Origin: Stenopsyche tienmushanensis
Lineage: Eukaryota > Arthropoda > Insecta > Trichoptera > Stenopsychidae
Length of the DNA stretch: 64,000 bases
Reading direction: 5' to 3'
Assembly: GCA_008973525.1 (NCBI GenBank)
Contig: WACJ01000406.1
Span: forward strand, 1,960,930 to 2,024,929
The stretch's first letter is position 1. The number at the start of each line of letters is the position of its first letter. The notes beneath the pieces were generated by a model that had not been told where the DNA came from, did no database searches, and saw nothing but the letters and a program-made list of their open reading frames with translations. This document shows positions 36,317 to 48,783 of the stretch, piece by piece. The position numbers were made by a program, and so were the translations under genes.

Positions 36317-39300
36317 TATTTATACGTTGATATATTTTAAAAAGCAGGGTTTTATCTTACTTATTTTGAACAATATAACAAATAAATACATCAAGTTAAC
36401 TAATGTATTTACCCTTTACTCCTTTTCGATGTTTATCTTATTTACAACTTTGTCGGATGTAATCTTCCCGTTGCATCCATGATTACCTCAAATTCAACAT
36501 TATCTATTTCTAAATTTGATTCTAAATGTAACACAACTTCTATGATGTAAGCAATATTTAAATCATATTCCAAACATATGATCATAGTCTTCATACAGGT
36601 TAATATATTTATATATATTAGCCGATAATTAATCGTTTAAAGTCATTCAAATCGATTTAAGTAAGGCATAAAAGCATAAATGGAGTGCATCGAAATGATC
36701 AGATTAATTGATCATTGATCATAACCAACATTAAGATCATCGTATTAAATCTCTCATATTTAACAACAATAACGAATTGCTTTCTAATGCAAATTGAATT
36801 AATCAAATTAATAAAGCGAGGGCCATTTCGTTAATTAATTCTCATATAAAGTATAAGCAATTCGTAACAGTTCCTTCATCAGGTTGCACGCGTTTTCATA
36901 ACGACTTTTGCGGCCCGCATTTATATCGATAACGGACATAGCGACCCACATCCTAGATTGAGTTTAGCACGTCTGGTTTAATACATAGTCACACCGCCGA
37001 TTGCTCCGATTCTAAATTTGCAAATAATTAAAATGGGCGAATAAATAACGCGGCGGGCACTTGAAATGTTTTTAGGCCAATGCAAATGATAGATTTACAT
37101 GAGCTTTCAGCTCAAATATTCATAGAGTTTTTATTGAATCGCTCCAGTGCGGCTTCAAAAATTCCCATTAGAATTCGACTAGAAGTCATTCGGATTTTTT
37201 TCGGATTCTTATTCATTTCATGGGAGGTTTCGACAAAAAACGGTATTATTGAACGCTGAATGCATAATCGCCTTCTGATTGCAGTTAAACACCTTTCAGA
37301 ATCAAATTACAGCCTGCATCAATTTCCTCGCATTACATAACACCTCAGGATCCTGAGATTTGATTTGATCAATATGTAATCACACCGTGTCAAAATTTGA
37401 TTTTCTAAACAAAGACATGGAATATTGCATCGAAATCTCGATAGATGCAACAAAATACTACATTCTATTCATATAAGCTTGTATAATAAATTCCACGCAG
37501 AGATCATTAGTGAAATCCAATAAAATTTGCGCTTTAATCATTCTATTATAGCTAAACTGAAGGTCACAAAATCAATTCGCAACTGGTTTCTTCTTATCTT
37601 GCATCAGGATTCCCGATTCCGCTAGTCGGTCAAGACCAATATTAAGAACGTTCTTCAAAATAGATCGAAACTACAGTTTCGAATCAGTTTCATGCTCATT
37701 ATCTGAATTCGAATAAACGTTAGACGGTAACACAACCCAATCAGCAATCTGACAAATCTTTTTAAAGTGGATTTTTACGAGTCGATTAATTTTAACCAGT
37801 ACATTTTGGACGTAACATGTTTAACAGTGCGAACATCAAACTAAGCGATCGAATGGCCTTTAAACCTTTAATTGAGTAAATTTTTCAAGGAATCCCGATT
37901 AAAGACCTTCGAATTAAGGGACGTTTCTATCTTGTTGGTTCAAAAAAAATCTATTTTTTTCCTCTCTTCAAAATTCGCAAAAATAGGCTGACGTCCTCGT
38001 CAGCCTATAATTTTGCTCCAAGCTCATGGAAGTGCTCCCACACGCCCTAGATGACCATTCTTTATGAAATTTGATAGGCACGTGTATAATAAATGTCTTC
38101 ATCGTATAGATTACAATTATCCAAAAATATTCAACAGTTTTTTTAAAATTAATAAAAAACTACAAAAAATGTTGGTAAAAACACAATTTTTTTTTCAATC
38201 GCTCACTATTTTATTTTTATTTTTTAATATTCCTTCCCAATTATAGTCTATACTATACACGATATTATACAAAGTAATTTTTTTTTAAATATTTTTGCTG
38301 CAAATTACCTGTCCAGGACTTAGGACTTCCATTATGAAGAATGTCATCGTTCGTCCATCGACATACGTGGCTCCTAAAAATATTTTTATGCTCAATAAAT
38401 ATTTCCTAGTTAACATACTAAATATCAACATTCTATGCTTATTACTTTTCGCATAAAAAATGTTTAAAAAAATCGATCCCTTTTGGGCCCAACAAGGTAG
38501 AAATATTTGAATTGTAAAGTTGATTTTCCCTCAATTCAAAACGATCTTGATCATAAAAATAATAATTTATTAATATAAATATGTTTTATCATCGCCACCC
38601 CGCGTGGATAAATAATCTTAAGCCAATATTATAGATATTTTTATGTCAAATTTAAATTCGTCTTAATTGACACAATGTATAATTCTTGCATAAAACTTGT
38701 TAACAATTTAAAAAAAACTAACTCTTTTGGGATTCGTTGAGGTTTCCATCTAAATTTCCTCAATAGAATTTAATGATCGTTTGATTAGCATTCACATAAA
38801 AAATAGTTATAGTATCTTTCCGACCTTTGACATAATGTCAATTGATTTAAGGTTGAACACTGGTTTCGAATCGACGATAGAACCAATCAATTTAACACAT
38901 CCTGACCCTAATATTTGTTAAAATGCAATTTATGTTGAAATAATTTCGTCGCACGCATGCCTTGAAATTAATTGGTCAGAAAACATTTTGTTTAGATTTC
39001 TGAACACAGATCTACATTTCGGCAATAGATTTGATGTCAGATTCAGGAAAACTATTACATACAGTTACCTACGGCGCTCCCACCGTTTTAATTAGGTTTC
39101 ATCAAAGAGTCGGGGACTACTGATTATTTCTGAATTCACAATCGGAAACAAATCCAATCCGATGCGAATGCCTCACTCAATTGATTGAATATCCTTCGTG
39201 TATCTGCAATTTCCTGTTTTGGTATAACGAGAATTGACTGCAACTGTGACTTCGAGTCTGTCTTCCTCGGGTATAAAGTGCTTCAGCGAAAGTCATCGTT

Positions 39301-40296
39301 CAAAAAATCGACCCAAACACATGATATTAAATATAATCAATTTATTTTCTATTGATTTTACGTCTTTGAGTATACACATCAAAAGTAAATACTGCAATAT
39401 ATGATCAATTATTTTGTGTCAGTTATCATTAGTCATTGACTATTTTAATTGATATTTTAATGGCTATACAATCCAATGAAGGAGGCACATCTAGCTATTT
39501 GTTGAATAGATTTCTTCTTCTATAATATATGGCTGATCTTCTCCATTCAGGTATCCTGATCTTAAAATAACTCTTTCTATTTTTTGGATCGACGTCTTCA
39601 TATATCGCGCATTCTAGAGCAAGCGATTGTTGCTTGAAAGTTGATCTCGTTTTGATTTGAAATATATACATCTTAAGCGAAAAACATTGAAGCATTTAAG
39701 GACTTAATGCGCAGGGTTAAATGCTATTCACTCATTTTTTTTTAAAATCTGAAGTCTTCAAATATTTACGACATTCTTGCGAAACACACATGATTGCTCA
39801 CAATCACATAATCCTGATAAGAAGGTTTGAGTATAAACACATTGTCCACATGAAAATTATCGGTATTGTTGGACAATCTTGAGGCAGTATCTATAATAAA
39901 TTAATTAAAGACCATCAATATATTGTTGAAGAATAATATCGTCTTGGAAGCCTTACATAAAGAAAAAGAGTTTCACTAACTCGGCTTTGAAAATGAACTA
40001 TTCTCAAATTTGCAATGGTAAAATGCACAAGGATGGCAACATATCAGTGCAATTGTAGAAGAGATTTAAAAATGCAATTTTAAGCATTATGTAGATTTTA
40101 CTTCACTCTAGCTTTGCGATGAAAGGTAGAACTGGGCTCTGTATATTTCAGAAAACCCTTTCTTGTAAAATTAAAATGGTTGTTTCGAGATGATTTCCAA
40201 TTTTTTCCAAGAAAAACTGCTTTTTAAAAACCATTCATAGTCCCTTTCAATATGGCTGCAAAAGTGCCATGTGATAAATGTATCTAAGTATCTAAT
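36317..40296. other. Feature-poor 4 kb, with one small palindrome
   Basis: The longest stretch without a recognised element. AT-rich, no supported frame, no family repeat. A perfect 11-bp inverted repeat with a 4-nt loop lies at 37983-38008 (ATAGGCTGACG, loop TCCT). Confidence 0.45.
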
Positions 40297-40380
40297 ACAG
40301 CGGTTCTTAAACTAAAGTAGTCCGCGGATCCACTTTTTAACATTTTTTTTCGCGGACCCCTTCCCAGCTTTTGTGACTTA
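40297..40380 (+). mobile_element. hAT-like terminal fragment
   Basis: CAGCGGTTCTTAAACTAAAG followed by GTCCGCGGATCC and TTTCGCGGACCCCTT is the typical end of a widespread hAT MITE type. Only one end is visible; it is followed by the tandem duplication at 40419. Confidence 0.5.
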
Positions 40381-40418
40381 ATTTTTCAAATAAACATTTC
40401 TATATAAAAAATAATCTC

Positions 40419-40640
40419 TGTTTGTTCGTATGTAATGCGCTGCCAAACCGTTCATCATATTGCAATAAAACTTCGTCCACTTATTGCTAAAGATTGCGGG
40501 AATAACATAGGCATAGACTAATATATAAAAATCAATGTTTGTTCGTATTTAATGCGCTGCCATACCGTTCATCAGATTGCAGTAAAACTTTGTCAACTTA
40601 CTAATTACACTTGCGGGAATAACATAGGTGCGGTAAAAAT
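40419..40640 (+). repeat. 117-bp tandem duplication
   Basis: TGTTTGTTCGTATGTAATGC at 40419 recurs with small changes at 40536, and the similarity continues through CCGTTCATCA, AATAAAACTT and TTGCGGGAATAACATAGG, giving a period of 117. ATATATAAAAATCAATG-type leaders like this are common in insect transposons, probably Helitron-related, and it lies 5' of the small ORF at 40976. Confidence 0.7.
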
Positions 40641-40975
40641 ATTATATGGATGCACCATGTTGGCGCATATTGGTCTGGTGAAATGAAGTTTGGGCTGCGA
40701 GGACGGGGAGAGAAAGGATGCAGGCACAATACGGTGCTTAAATCGGTCTTCGAGATGAGAGCAAGTATGCAAGTTTTTGGATCCCAACTTTTCACCTCGC
40801 GTTACACGTGACCTGAAGCAATAAGCCACGTACTGCGTTCCTTTTTAAATAATTATTAAGCGTCATAGATATGCCACAAAGTAACCATTACACCAACAGC
40901 GCGCCTATTTTATTATATGCTACATAAACAAATCTTAATAGTTTTGCTAACAACTTCAATTGTCTGTAAAGTAAA

Positions 40976-41110
40976 ATGGAAAAAAATACAAATACAGAGT
41001 GCGTGTCTTTAGAGAACGAAAGAAAGCGAATAAACCACCAAGCGCCAACAAGTACAATGGAAAGAATTAGAGAGTATCGAGCCAGGCAAAGAACAACAAA
41101 AAAATGTTAA
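40976..41110 (+). CDS. 44-codon ORF, possible Helitron-type N-terminal fragment
   Basis: Starts at an ATG in AAAATGGAA and ends at TAA. The product is basic and ends in TSTMERIREYRARQRTTKK. A MERxREYRARxR motif near the N terminus occurs in proteins encoded by Helitrons and some other large eukaryotic transposons, where it precedes a long protein. Here the frame ends soon after the motif, so it is at best a truncated start. The AT-rich leader and the upstream tandem duplication would fit a transposon 5' end. No replicase or helicase sequence follows; a MITE begins within 100 bases. Function as a real gene is doubtful. Confidence 0.35.
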   Translation: MEKNTNTECVSLENERKRINHQAPTSTMERIREYRARQRTTKKC

Positions 41111-41192
41111 CAAATGAGAAAAAAGCAACGCATAAAATCAACTTTTCCTTGAGCTGAGATGTCAATTCTACCGCGCGAGAAAACCGCGCGAG

Positions 41193-41443
41193 TTAACCCA
41201 AATGTATCGACTAATAATGATATATGAATGATATAATGAATCAAGCTTAAATAAATGTTTACATAAAGAAATAACTGAATATTGTGTGCTTTCGACAATG
41301 TTTATTTATTTATGTACAAGCTTCATACACGCTGCGACGTTCTGATAGATAAGTGGATTTGTACGAATGAAAAGTGGCGGCCATACAAATATAGCATCTA
41401 AATTTATGATGATTTAAAATTAGTTCACTACTCAAAGGGTTAA
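41193..41443 (+). mobile_element. piggyBac-like MITE, short subtype
   Basis: TTAA at 41193 (AGTTAACCCAAATGTATCG) and at 41440-41443 after CACTACTCAAAGGG. The interior shares AAGAAATAACTGAATATTG, ACAAGCTTCATACACGCTG and GTGGATTTGTACGAATG with the copies at 12501 and 45255. In longer family members the left word is internal, so this copy may be left-truncated. Confidence 0.75.
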
Positions 41444-43985
41444 AGCTTGATTGCCCACTATTGGGCAGTAGGGACCAGATTGATTACAACAGCATTCCTT
41501 AAATACATCTCTTCATATAGATACCGGAATCCTCAACAAGGATTATGATTTTGAAAGGAAAGTGCATCAAAAACACCCTAAGAAAAACAACCTTTTCGAA
41601 TACGCACTTATATACCATATAATTTAATAGTGTTTTAATGTTTTTTACTGTTTAATTGGGCGCATAAATAACAAAGTCGAATGATCTTACTCTGCAACAT
41701 CGACACAGAGCCAAAGGCTTATAATCAGTTCAAAGTACACATGTGGTCGTCAAACGAAAATTGCCACTAATCAACCCAGAGGGTCACAGATAATTGTCAC
41801 ATCGGACACAAAAGTAAATAGGAAATGTATAGCGTACTGAAAGATCGTCCGCCAGAGGCAGCACGTTGTGGTCTTAATGACCGCTGAACAGTTACCATGT
41901 GTGACCGTGAAACTTTCCAGCGGTTTTTGCATTGTTGTTTTACAATCGATTACCGTAATGGACTGCGAATTGCTCTCGCGACTTCAAACTTGGCGCCGAA
42001 GAATGTCTTCATATTTCAAGAAAGCGATTCGCTTAAAAAAGCCATCAATACAATGGCGATCGACCGTCGGTAGCGCTTGAATGCGGTCATAATGGCTTTT
42101 GGAAGGAAATTTATTCATCTCGCCGGACGAATCGGAATCAGCTTATGCAATCATCTTTTGGAAAGATCAATAGGATCTCCAAATAGGAAAACTATTGAAA
42201 TGTCGATGCGATTCGAAAACACCAACGGCCTCGTTGCTTAAAACAAAGCCGCGAATTTTAGGGTATTCGATTTGCGCGGTTTCGCTACTCAGCGATTGTC
42301 GCAATTAGAAATTAGATCCTAGATACTAATCAGCGGACACGTTGCATTGAGCTTAAATAGATGAAAAACGGGACGATAAATAATTCCATATAGTGTCTAT
42401 AAAAACAGAGTGGTCAGCCAAATTTTTAGAACACATTAACTTTGCCCTTGGAACCATGGACCGCAATTTTATAACGAGTCATTTATTATTTTTTTTTGTT
42501 GATGAAATGCATACTTCAACCGAATTACTCTAATAATCCACTGGCCATCAACTTTAATAACTTGGCCCATTTAAGAGGATATTTTAAAAATATCGATCTA
42601 AGTCTATAAAATATCATATATGTACCACATATACTTTTAATTTTGTGTTGAACTTCATATACATTTTCCCTGAATAATTTTATTTCATCCCAAGCCTTTT
42701 AAAATACAGATTGATGACCTGCTTTAAGAATTGAGCTTCTATTCGATTGAAAATATATACTTTGTCAATAAATATCACACAAAACCGCATTGTATCATAT
42801 GTGTTGGTTGGCTCTTTAATGATTTGTGCTTAAATGCATTCAATAAATCAGGTGGTTGAAGGGCATAAACATAAAATGGGATTTCATTGGTATCTAAAAC
42901 TCGAATTGAATATATTTACATAGGTTACTTAATTAATTTGGGACAATGGCATTTTCAGAAATGCCAACGCCAATCTGTTGTATTTCTCAAAGGTGACAAA
43001 CGAATCATTTCCATTTGTATTTATAGATATTTAGATTTTTATGGTTAAGGATAAACTATCGATTGCTTACGACTTACATCGATTTTACGTATAGATCATG
43101 GCGGTAAGGCGAAATAATAAATGTTGGATAGAATTGCAGTCGATCGATGCTAAATGATCAATAGCTAAATGTGTGGATAAAAGCCAAAAAAGCCGAATCG
43201 AAACCCAATTAAATTAATTTAATAAATTCTTCATATCGCGCTAAGCTACATTAACGGGATGAATCAACCATTGACACATTTGCATATCAATTAGGGAGCA
43301 TCCCTTGCGTTTATGACAGGGATAAATTACATCATTGCTGTCAAACGTCATGAATTAAAATCGGAATGTAAGCTTTTAGTGCCAAAAACGATGCATATAT
43401 TACGTGATACACCAAAAACTCAAAGGTTTTAGATCCATAATCCAAAAGCATGTTTTATAATTGTAATTTAAATTCAATCTGGTCATCATGGAAATCACTG
43501 TTGCATCAAAATGAATCTAGGAACATTGTCTTGTGACTTGGACTTTGTGCGACAGTGTTGAGTTTTATTGGAATGCTCAAGGTCTGCAAACATTTTTTTT
43601 GCATGTGCCAATGATAGAAGCGGATTACTTAAAACCTTAAAAATATATATTTATGCATCAATTTTTATTCTATCATTTAAAAATATGATTGAAAAGAGAC
43701 CGTCGGCAATGACTGTGGCAATATTATGACACGAGCAGGTCCTCCCTTCCACATGATCACTCGTTGCTCCAAATGATTATGGGAATTTTCATTTTTAACG
43801 AGCACGTCACTTTTTTAAATGACAAACTATTTATCATTGTAAACATATTTTATCTGAAAAGATAATCGAGTCTTTGCTTTGTTATGATTATCATTTTACT
43901 ACTATTAGATCGTTTAATCGTACACTACTCAAACATTTTAACTAAGATCAGATGTTTTAACTTAAGAACAATAATCGGTTATGAA
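41444..43985. other. Mostly unrecognised, with a GC-richer block at 41820-42180
   Basis: Around 41820-42180 composition is more balanced and a 70-codon frame (41868-42080) is open, without recognisable motifs. Near 42410 GTGGTCAGCCAAATTTTTAG resembles a Tc1-type inverted end, but no partner end or transposase was found. Confidence 0.35.
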
Positions 43986-44467
43986 CAGGGCCTTAACAAG
44001 GACGCCACGGGTGCAAATGGGCTTGGGGCGCAAAACGTAGAATAGCGACCCAGCCGAGAATTGCGCATGGTTTTTATTTTACTCGACCATTCTACTTTAC
44101 ATGAACCAACACTGATTGACTCTGCCCGTTTATATAATATACACTATATTGTCTAATCTATCTTTTCTTCATTATCGTTAAGTTCAGATATGGCATCCGA
44201 TCGCGAGCGAAAGCTCAAGCTCAAGCGGTCCGAAAAGCGGACCGATTGAGCATACTAACCTTATGGCCACTCCGCCCTCGTTTTATAGCTTTTTGCGGCA
44301 TTTTCTATTATCTGTACGACCCGGGAGCAACGTAGCGTCTAGACACTTTATATCCTAATATTTTTTACAACAGTAACCACCATATATACGTTAGGTCGGG
44401 TATTTTTGGGACTATCTTTGTATATTATTTTAAACCATACATTATAATATATTGCATTTATAATAGT
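43986..44467 (+). mobile_element. hAT-like CAGAGCCGTAAC family, right-truncated copy
   Basis: Starts CAGGGCCTTAACAAGGACG, then GGCGCAAAACGTAGAAT, ACCAACACTGATTGACTC and the conserved palindrome GGTCCGAAAAGCGGACCG near 44228. It reaches TAGGTCGGGTATTTTTGGG near 44393 and then fades, without the right end. Confidence 0.8.
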
Positions 44468-45254
44468 GGTCAGCTAGATAACATTGTTTCCTACAGCGCT
44501 TTGAATTGTATGGAGGACAGACAGACATACATTCATTTGAGCACGCGAATAAATTCCCAGTAATTCATACGAATTGAAGCAAAAAGGCACAAATGAAAGA
44601 TTCCTAATAATGCGAGCCATACATATTTATCACGTTTTAAATTACAATAACTTATCTCCACCGTAATTTCTGTAATAATAACATATTTAAAGCTAATTCA
44701 GTGTGTTTTTAAAAATCTTTTTGTAAAATCTGAAGATCAGTGGGTTTTTTTAGAGCGATTATGTAAATTCATTCAAATCCCCATTTTTTCTCAATTTGTT
44801 TTCACTCTCGCCCTTGTCTTTTTTTTTTGAAACTACGAGATGCGATTTGTTTTTAATATATGTCACATGAAACCATTCATCAAAACATAATTTTTCGAGA
44901 TTTGATATAATAAAACACTTATACGATTTAAATTAATCGGATCAGATTTTTTAAAAAAATATAGAAGCAATACCTAACCATATGCAAATAGAGGTAATTG
45001 AAACTCAGTGCGATTCAAATTTGAAAATAAAATTCATTGAAGTTAGCATGCCTGGATTTTACAGACATTTACCAGCCAAATTTTAAAGTAATCACTGCTA
45101 GGAGTATTGCCCCTGAAGTGGAAAGATGTCAAGTGCCAGGAAGAAAAAAATATCTAAAATATATAAAAATAGAAATCGTAATAGAAACCCGCGCTTATCG
45201 AGGGTCGAATGGGTCTAATGTTTATATTTCACATCGAACGGGTATCAGGTTGCG
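44468..45254. other. No recognised feature
   Basis: AT-rich DNA. The 92-codon frame from 45037 runs into the next MITE and shows no family motif. Confidence 0.4.
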
Positions 45255-45450
45255 TCATATCAATTTACGCAAAGAAATGGCCGAATATTGTGTGTTATCG
45301 ACAGTGTTTATTTAATTATGTACAAGCTTCATACACGCTGCGACGGTCTTGACAGTTAAATGGATTTGTAAAGATGATAAATGCCGGACATACAAATATA
45401 GCACCTAAGTTCATGATGATTTTAAATTAGCTCACTACTCAAAGGATTAA
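45255..45450 (+). mobile_element. piggyBac-like MITE inserted in a mariner-type transposase
   Basis: Shares ACGCAAAGAAATGGCCG, ACAAGCTTCATACACGCTG and CACTACTCAAAGGATTAA with the family; the right TTAA is at 45447-45450. Immediately beyond it the minus strand encodes ...RSCDL of a transposase whose native codons for Asp-Leu contain TTA, so the element appears to have used a TTAA within that sequence. The left end is unclear. Confidence 0.75.
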
Positions 45451-45780
45451 GTCGCACGATCTCGGTGACCAGTTCAATCGCTCGTGCAGAATGTCCATCG
45501 TGGCATGCACTGTATGGCATGTAGCGCCGTCTTGTTAAAACCATCGTCGATACCATATCATTCAGTTTAGGCCATAAGAAGTTGCTTATCATCGATCTGT
45601 AACGCCTATGGCAATGACAGTTTCGTTTTGGAAAAAGTACGAACCGATGATTCCACCAGACCAAAATCCGCATTAGTACCGTCCGAAATCCAACAATTTT
45701 GCTTGTTCACACATCCATTCATCCAAAAATGGGTCTAGTCGCTGCAGATGATTTTATTGAACGGAGCACTAATTTTGAAA
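45451..45780 (-). pseudogene. Mariner-superfamily (QQDGATCHT type) transposase fragment
   Basis: The minus strand encodes, with frameshifts: SDxTHFWMNGCVNKQNCW near 45690-45750 (first catalytic Asp), GGIIGSYFFQNE near 45625-45660, RYRSMISNFLWPKLNDM near 45555-45605, QDGATCHTVHATMDILHERL near 45475-45535 (second Asp) and NWSPRSCDL at 45451-45475 (third Asp). These blocks belong to a DDE family of IS630/Tc1-mariner type common in insects. All three catalytic residues survive but the frames do not join. It is cut off by the MITE at 45450. The 83-codon open frame at 45422-45673 covers only part of this homology. Confidence 0.82.
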
Positions 45781-47775
45781 ATAAAATTTAATGATTTGCA
45801 CATGTTGTTCAACGCTATAACCTTCCATGATAATTTGCCATATACTATTGAAAAATATACAATAAATTTAGCAGATGTTGCTTTGAGAACATGGCGGCTA
45901 TAACTTAACAAATTTTGAGCTTCCCTATTGATTTAATAAATATAAATTTATTTTATTATTAAAATTATTATACAATGATTTTGATGTTTTAAGATAATTT
46001 TGAAATGGATAAAATGCGCGATTAATAGGTAACCTTTCAAATAAAAGTATAGAGGTTTTCTTGCACGTACAGTTATTTTAATGAGCATAGATATAATCAT
46101 GTTAAAAATGGTGCAAGAGTTTATAATTTATGAGATATGCGATAATCTGAATTCATAAAAAAATCGCAAACGAACTTTTGACATTCTAAACGAAAACTAT
46201 CACAATTATAAATGCATAATAATTAGTTGAAATTGTTTAGTTGTTTGTATTTCAATTTTAAATCGGAATAATAAATTCAAAAATATGGAAACTAGTATGA
46301 TATCCGATATTGATTTCTAAATTGACCAATAAAAAAATGTCCCCCATTCAATAATTTCATGATATTTCGCTTGTATGATGCAATTGTTGTAGTTAGTATA
46401 ATTCATTATAATAGCGTTATTTGTCCTCGTTTCGCACCTATACGTCGCAACAATTGCTATTTTTTTTGATTGCAGCATATTAGATAAGTCAAATCTTTTA
46501 TTACATAAATTTAATTCAAATTTCAATACCGTCATGTAAATTTTCCACCCTGGAGATTGTCCGATGAATATTCATGCGAAGTGCACGTTTTAATATTATT
46601 CGATGCAAAATGATTTCATAATATCCTGCATGTAATGCGGCTCTCCGAGAAAGATATGTAAATAATTAGCATAAAATTATTGCAAAAAAATATGCATACC
46701 TTTCTGAGTCGCAGAATACGTATGATGTATTTCTAAAAATATCGAATGGACCTTCGCCACAAAAGGCATTCAGTAACGGCTCTATAATAAAAAAGTGGAA
46801 TTTTACCGAAGACTGTTAAGTGTTTGAGAAGACAACAATTATTGTACAACATCCGCCTCGAATCTGCGCTATTATAGCCTAGGTTGCTAATATTGTTTAG
46901 GGCATGGGTCAGCAACCTTTTCCAGGTTGAAGGACGAAGCGGTTAATAATGTTGCAAATTTTACGATCCAATAGGAAAGACAATTTATTTTTTGAAATCT
47001 ACATAATACGGCAATGAAAATTCAATCCGTTTATGCTCATTAGGACATTTTGTATTATCAAACGCCTCTCTCTCTCTCTCTTTTGTAAGATTTTTTTATA
47101 GGCCGTATAAAAAAAGGAATAATTAATCAGTCTGCAATGAGATAATTCATTTACTTCTCGCGTGAGTCCGCAGCTCGCTCATTATCGAGCTGATGAAGTC
47201 CAATGTAGATCAAAGGCCTCTTCAGCAGCCCATCTCATCCATTGTGCCGCACACATTCATCTCATTTCATCCACTCGTCCAACTACCGGTTATACTATCG
47301 GCCATATCACGTCTTTTGGTTACACGTGATCTACCCACTGACAATGAACACGTTTGTACCTTAACACATCTATTGTAGGAAACTCGGATCTCAGTCCTTG
47401 GCGCGCCACTCACCATTTGCGGGAGATTATGGTCTCACTTTACGAAAAACGAATTGCAATCGCGGATAACAGCGATCACAATCCAGTCGATTTAAATACA
47501 TTCGTATTTTTGAATGACATCTATGAATATATATTGAGCATTAGAAGATACGAATACATCTAAAACAAGTTCACAGCCATCAACATCAACTCAAAGACAA
47601 ACAAATGTTCATCTCGACATTCAACTAGAAAAAAATGTGATATATTCCTGTCTAAAATAAGGAGCGAAGGAGCCATGCCCTGCGAAAATATGGGGAGATG
47701 ACCGCTACAAGTGAAAGTTTTGATTAAACTGGTCCCACATAAGATGTGTTAACACGCATTTGTCGTGGCAAGTAT
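45781..47775. other. No gene recognised; CT microsatellite
   Basis: A short (CT)n run lies at 47065-47082. Near 46905 CATGGGTCAGCAACCTTTTC resembles a hAT terminal repeat without a partner. Two small frames at 47193-47563 in a less AT-rich patch match nothing known. Confidence 0.4.
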
Positions 47776-48066
47776 CTAACTTGATTTCGTGATAGCATAA
47801 ATCGTAGAAGGCCCCGGGTACGCATTTATCCCTGAAAATGCCGCAAAGGTCCTAAAAGAGTACACAGTGGCCAACCGGTCCGCTTTTCCGACCGCTGATA
47901 TTACGAATGAATGCCTCGTGATCGGACGCCATACCCGAACATGTGTATAGAACGTAGTATTGATTCATGTAAAGTAGAATGGTCAAATATATACAAACCA
48001 TGTGCAAATCTCGATTGGGTTAATATTTCGTGTTTTGCACCCCAAGCGCGTGTGCCAAGCGTAATG
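47776..48066 (-). mobile_element. hAT-like CAGAGCCGTAAC family, internal fragment
   Basis: Reverse orientation: GCAAGTATCTAACTTGATT at the left, GGTCCGCTTTTCCGACCGC near 47877 with one arm of the palindrome mutated, TGATTCATGTAAAGTAGAAT near 47962 and TTTTGCACCCCAAGC near 48032. Terminal repeats are decayed. Confidence 0.7.
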
Positions 48067-48151
48067 TGGAACACTTATTAAGCGAAATAATTTTTTCCAT
48101 ATTAATTAATCCATGCCAATTTTTTATTTTACAATACCTAATCATTTTTCA

Positions 48152-48612
48152 TTAAAACGCTGTATAAAGATTTTTGTTTTTGTCTGACATTTTAAATTTG
48201 TTGAAATTTACAATTCGAATATACGAAGAAATAGTTTCACATGATTTCAGCATTTCTCTTATTGCGTCAGAAAATGTTACCTCCTCCTCCCATGACGAAC
48301 TCTCCTCCACAATTTCTTGCTGTGAAACATAATGTAGCTCCGTAAGCTCTTCGGTGGTCAGTTTCTGGGTGTGCTCTTCCACAAGCTAATCGATATCGTT
48401 ATTATTCACCTCCAGTCACATGATGTTGACCACATACACAATCTCGTTAACCACATGCTCAACAGGTACTGTCGCAAAACTTTCAAAAGCTGTCCGATCA
48501 AAGTTTCTAGCGAGCAGAAATAAGGGTTATTATCGATCATCCTGAAGCAGGTCACGATGTGGAAGTGATCTCTCCAAAACTCTCTGAGAGTCAGATTGGT
48601 CCTTTCGGTCAT
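48152..48612 (-). pseudogene. Tigger1/jerky-type transposase, C-terminal fragment
   Basis: Two minus-strand frames separated by a short gap. The upstream one (48406-48612) begins TERTNLTLREFWRDHFHIVT followed by CFRMID, the segment after the DDE core in Tigger1-like and jerky-like proteins. The downstream one (48152-48382) reads MEEHTQKLTTEELTELHYVS and then a glutamate-rich stretch and AIREMLKSCETISSYI, the usual C-terminal region of this family. A frameshift and loss of spacing separate the two parts. It is a lineage distinct from the other Tigger copies in the window. The catalytic domain is absent. Confidence 0.82.
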
Positions 48613-48783
48613 TTAAAAACAACATTACATTTAGCCTGCTCCTTTGAGCTTTACATTTTTTTTTAAATCTCAGATTTGGCACAAAACAGCAGCATAAGAC
48701 AATATTTAATTGGCTTGTGGCCGAGAAATTCCTTCTCCTTCGCTAGAATATATATTCACTTCGGTATCTTCTTCCAAATCAAT

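Noticed and set aside
42405..42480. Tc1-type inverted end (GTGGTCAGCCAAATTTTTAG)
   Set aside because: Only one possible end, with no partner or transposase nearby; not listed as an element.
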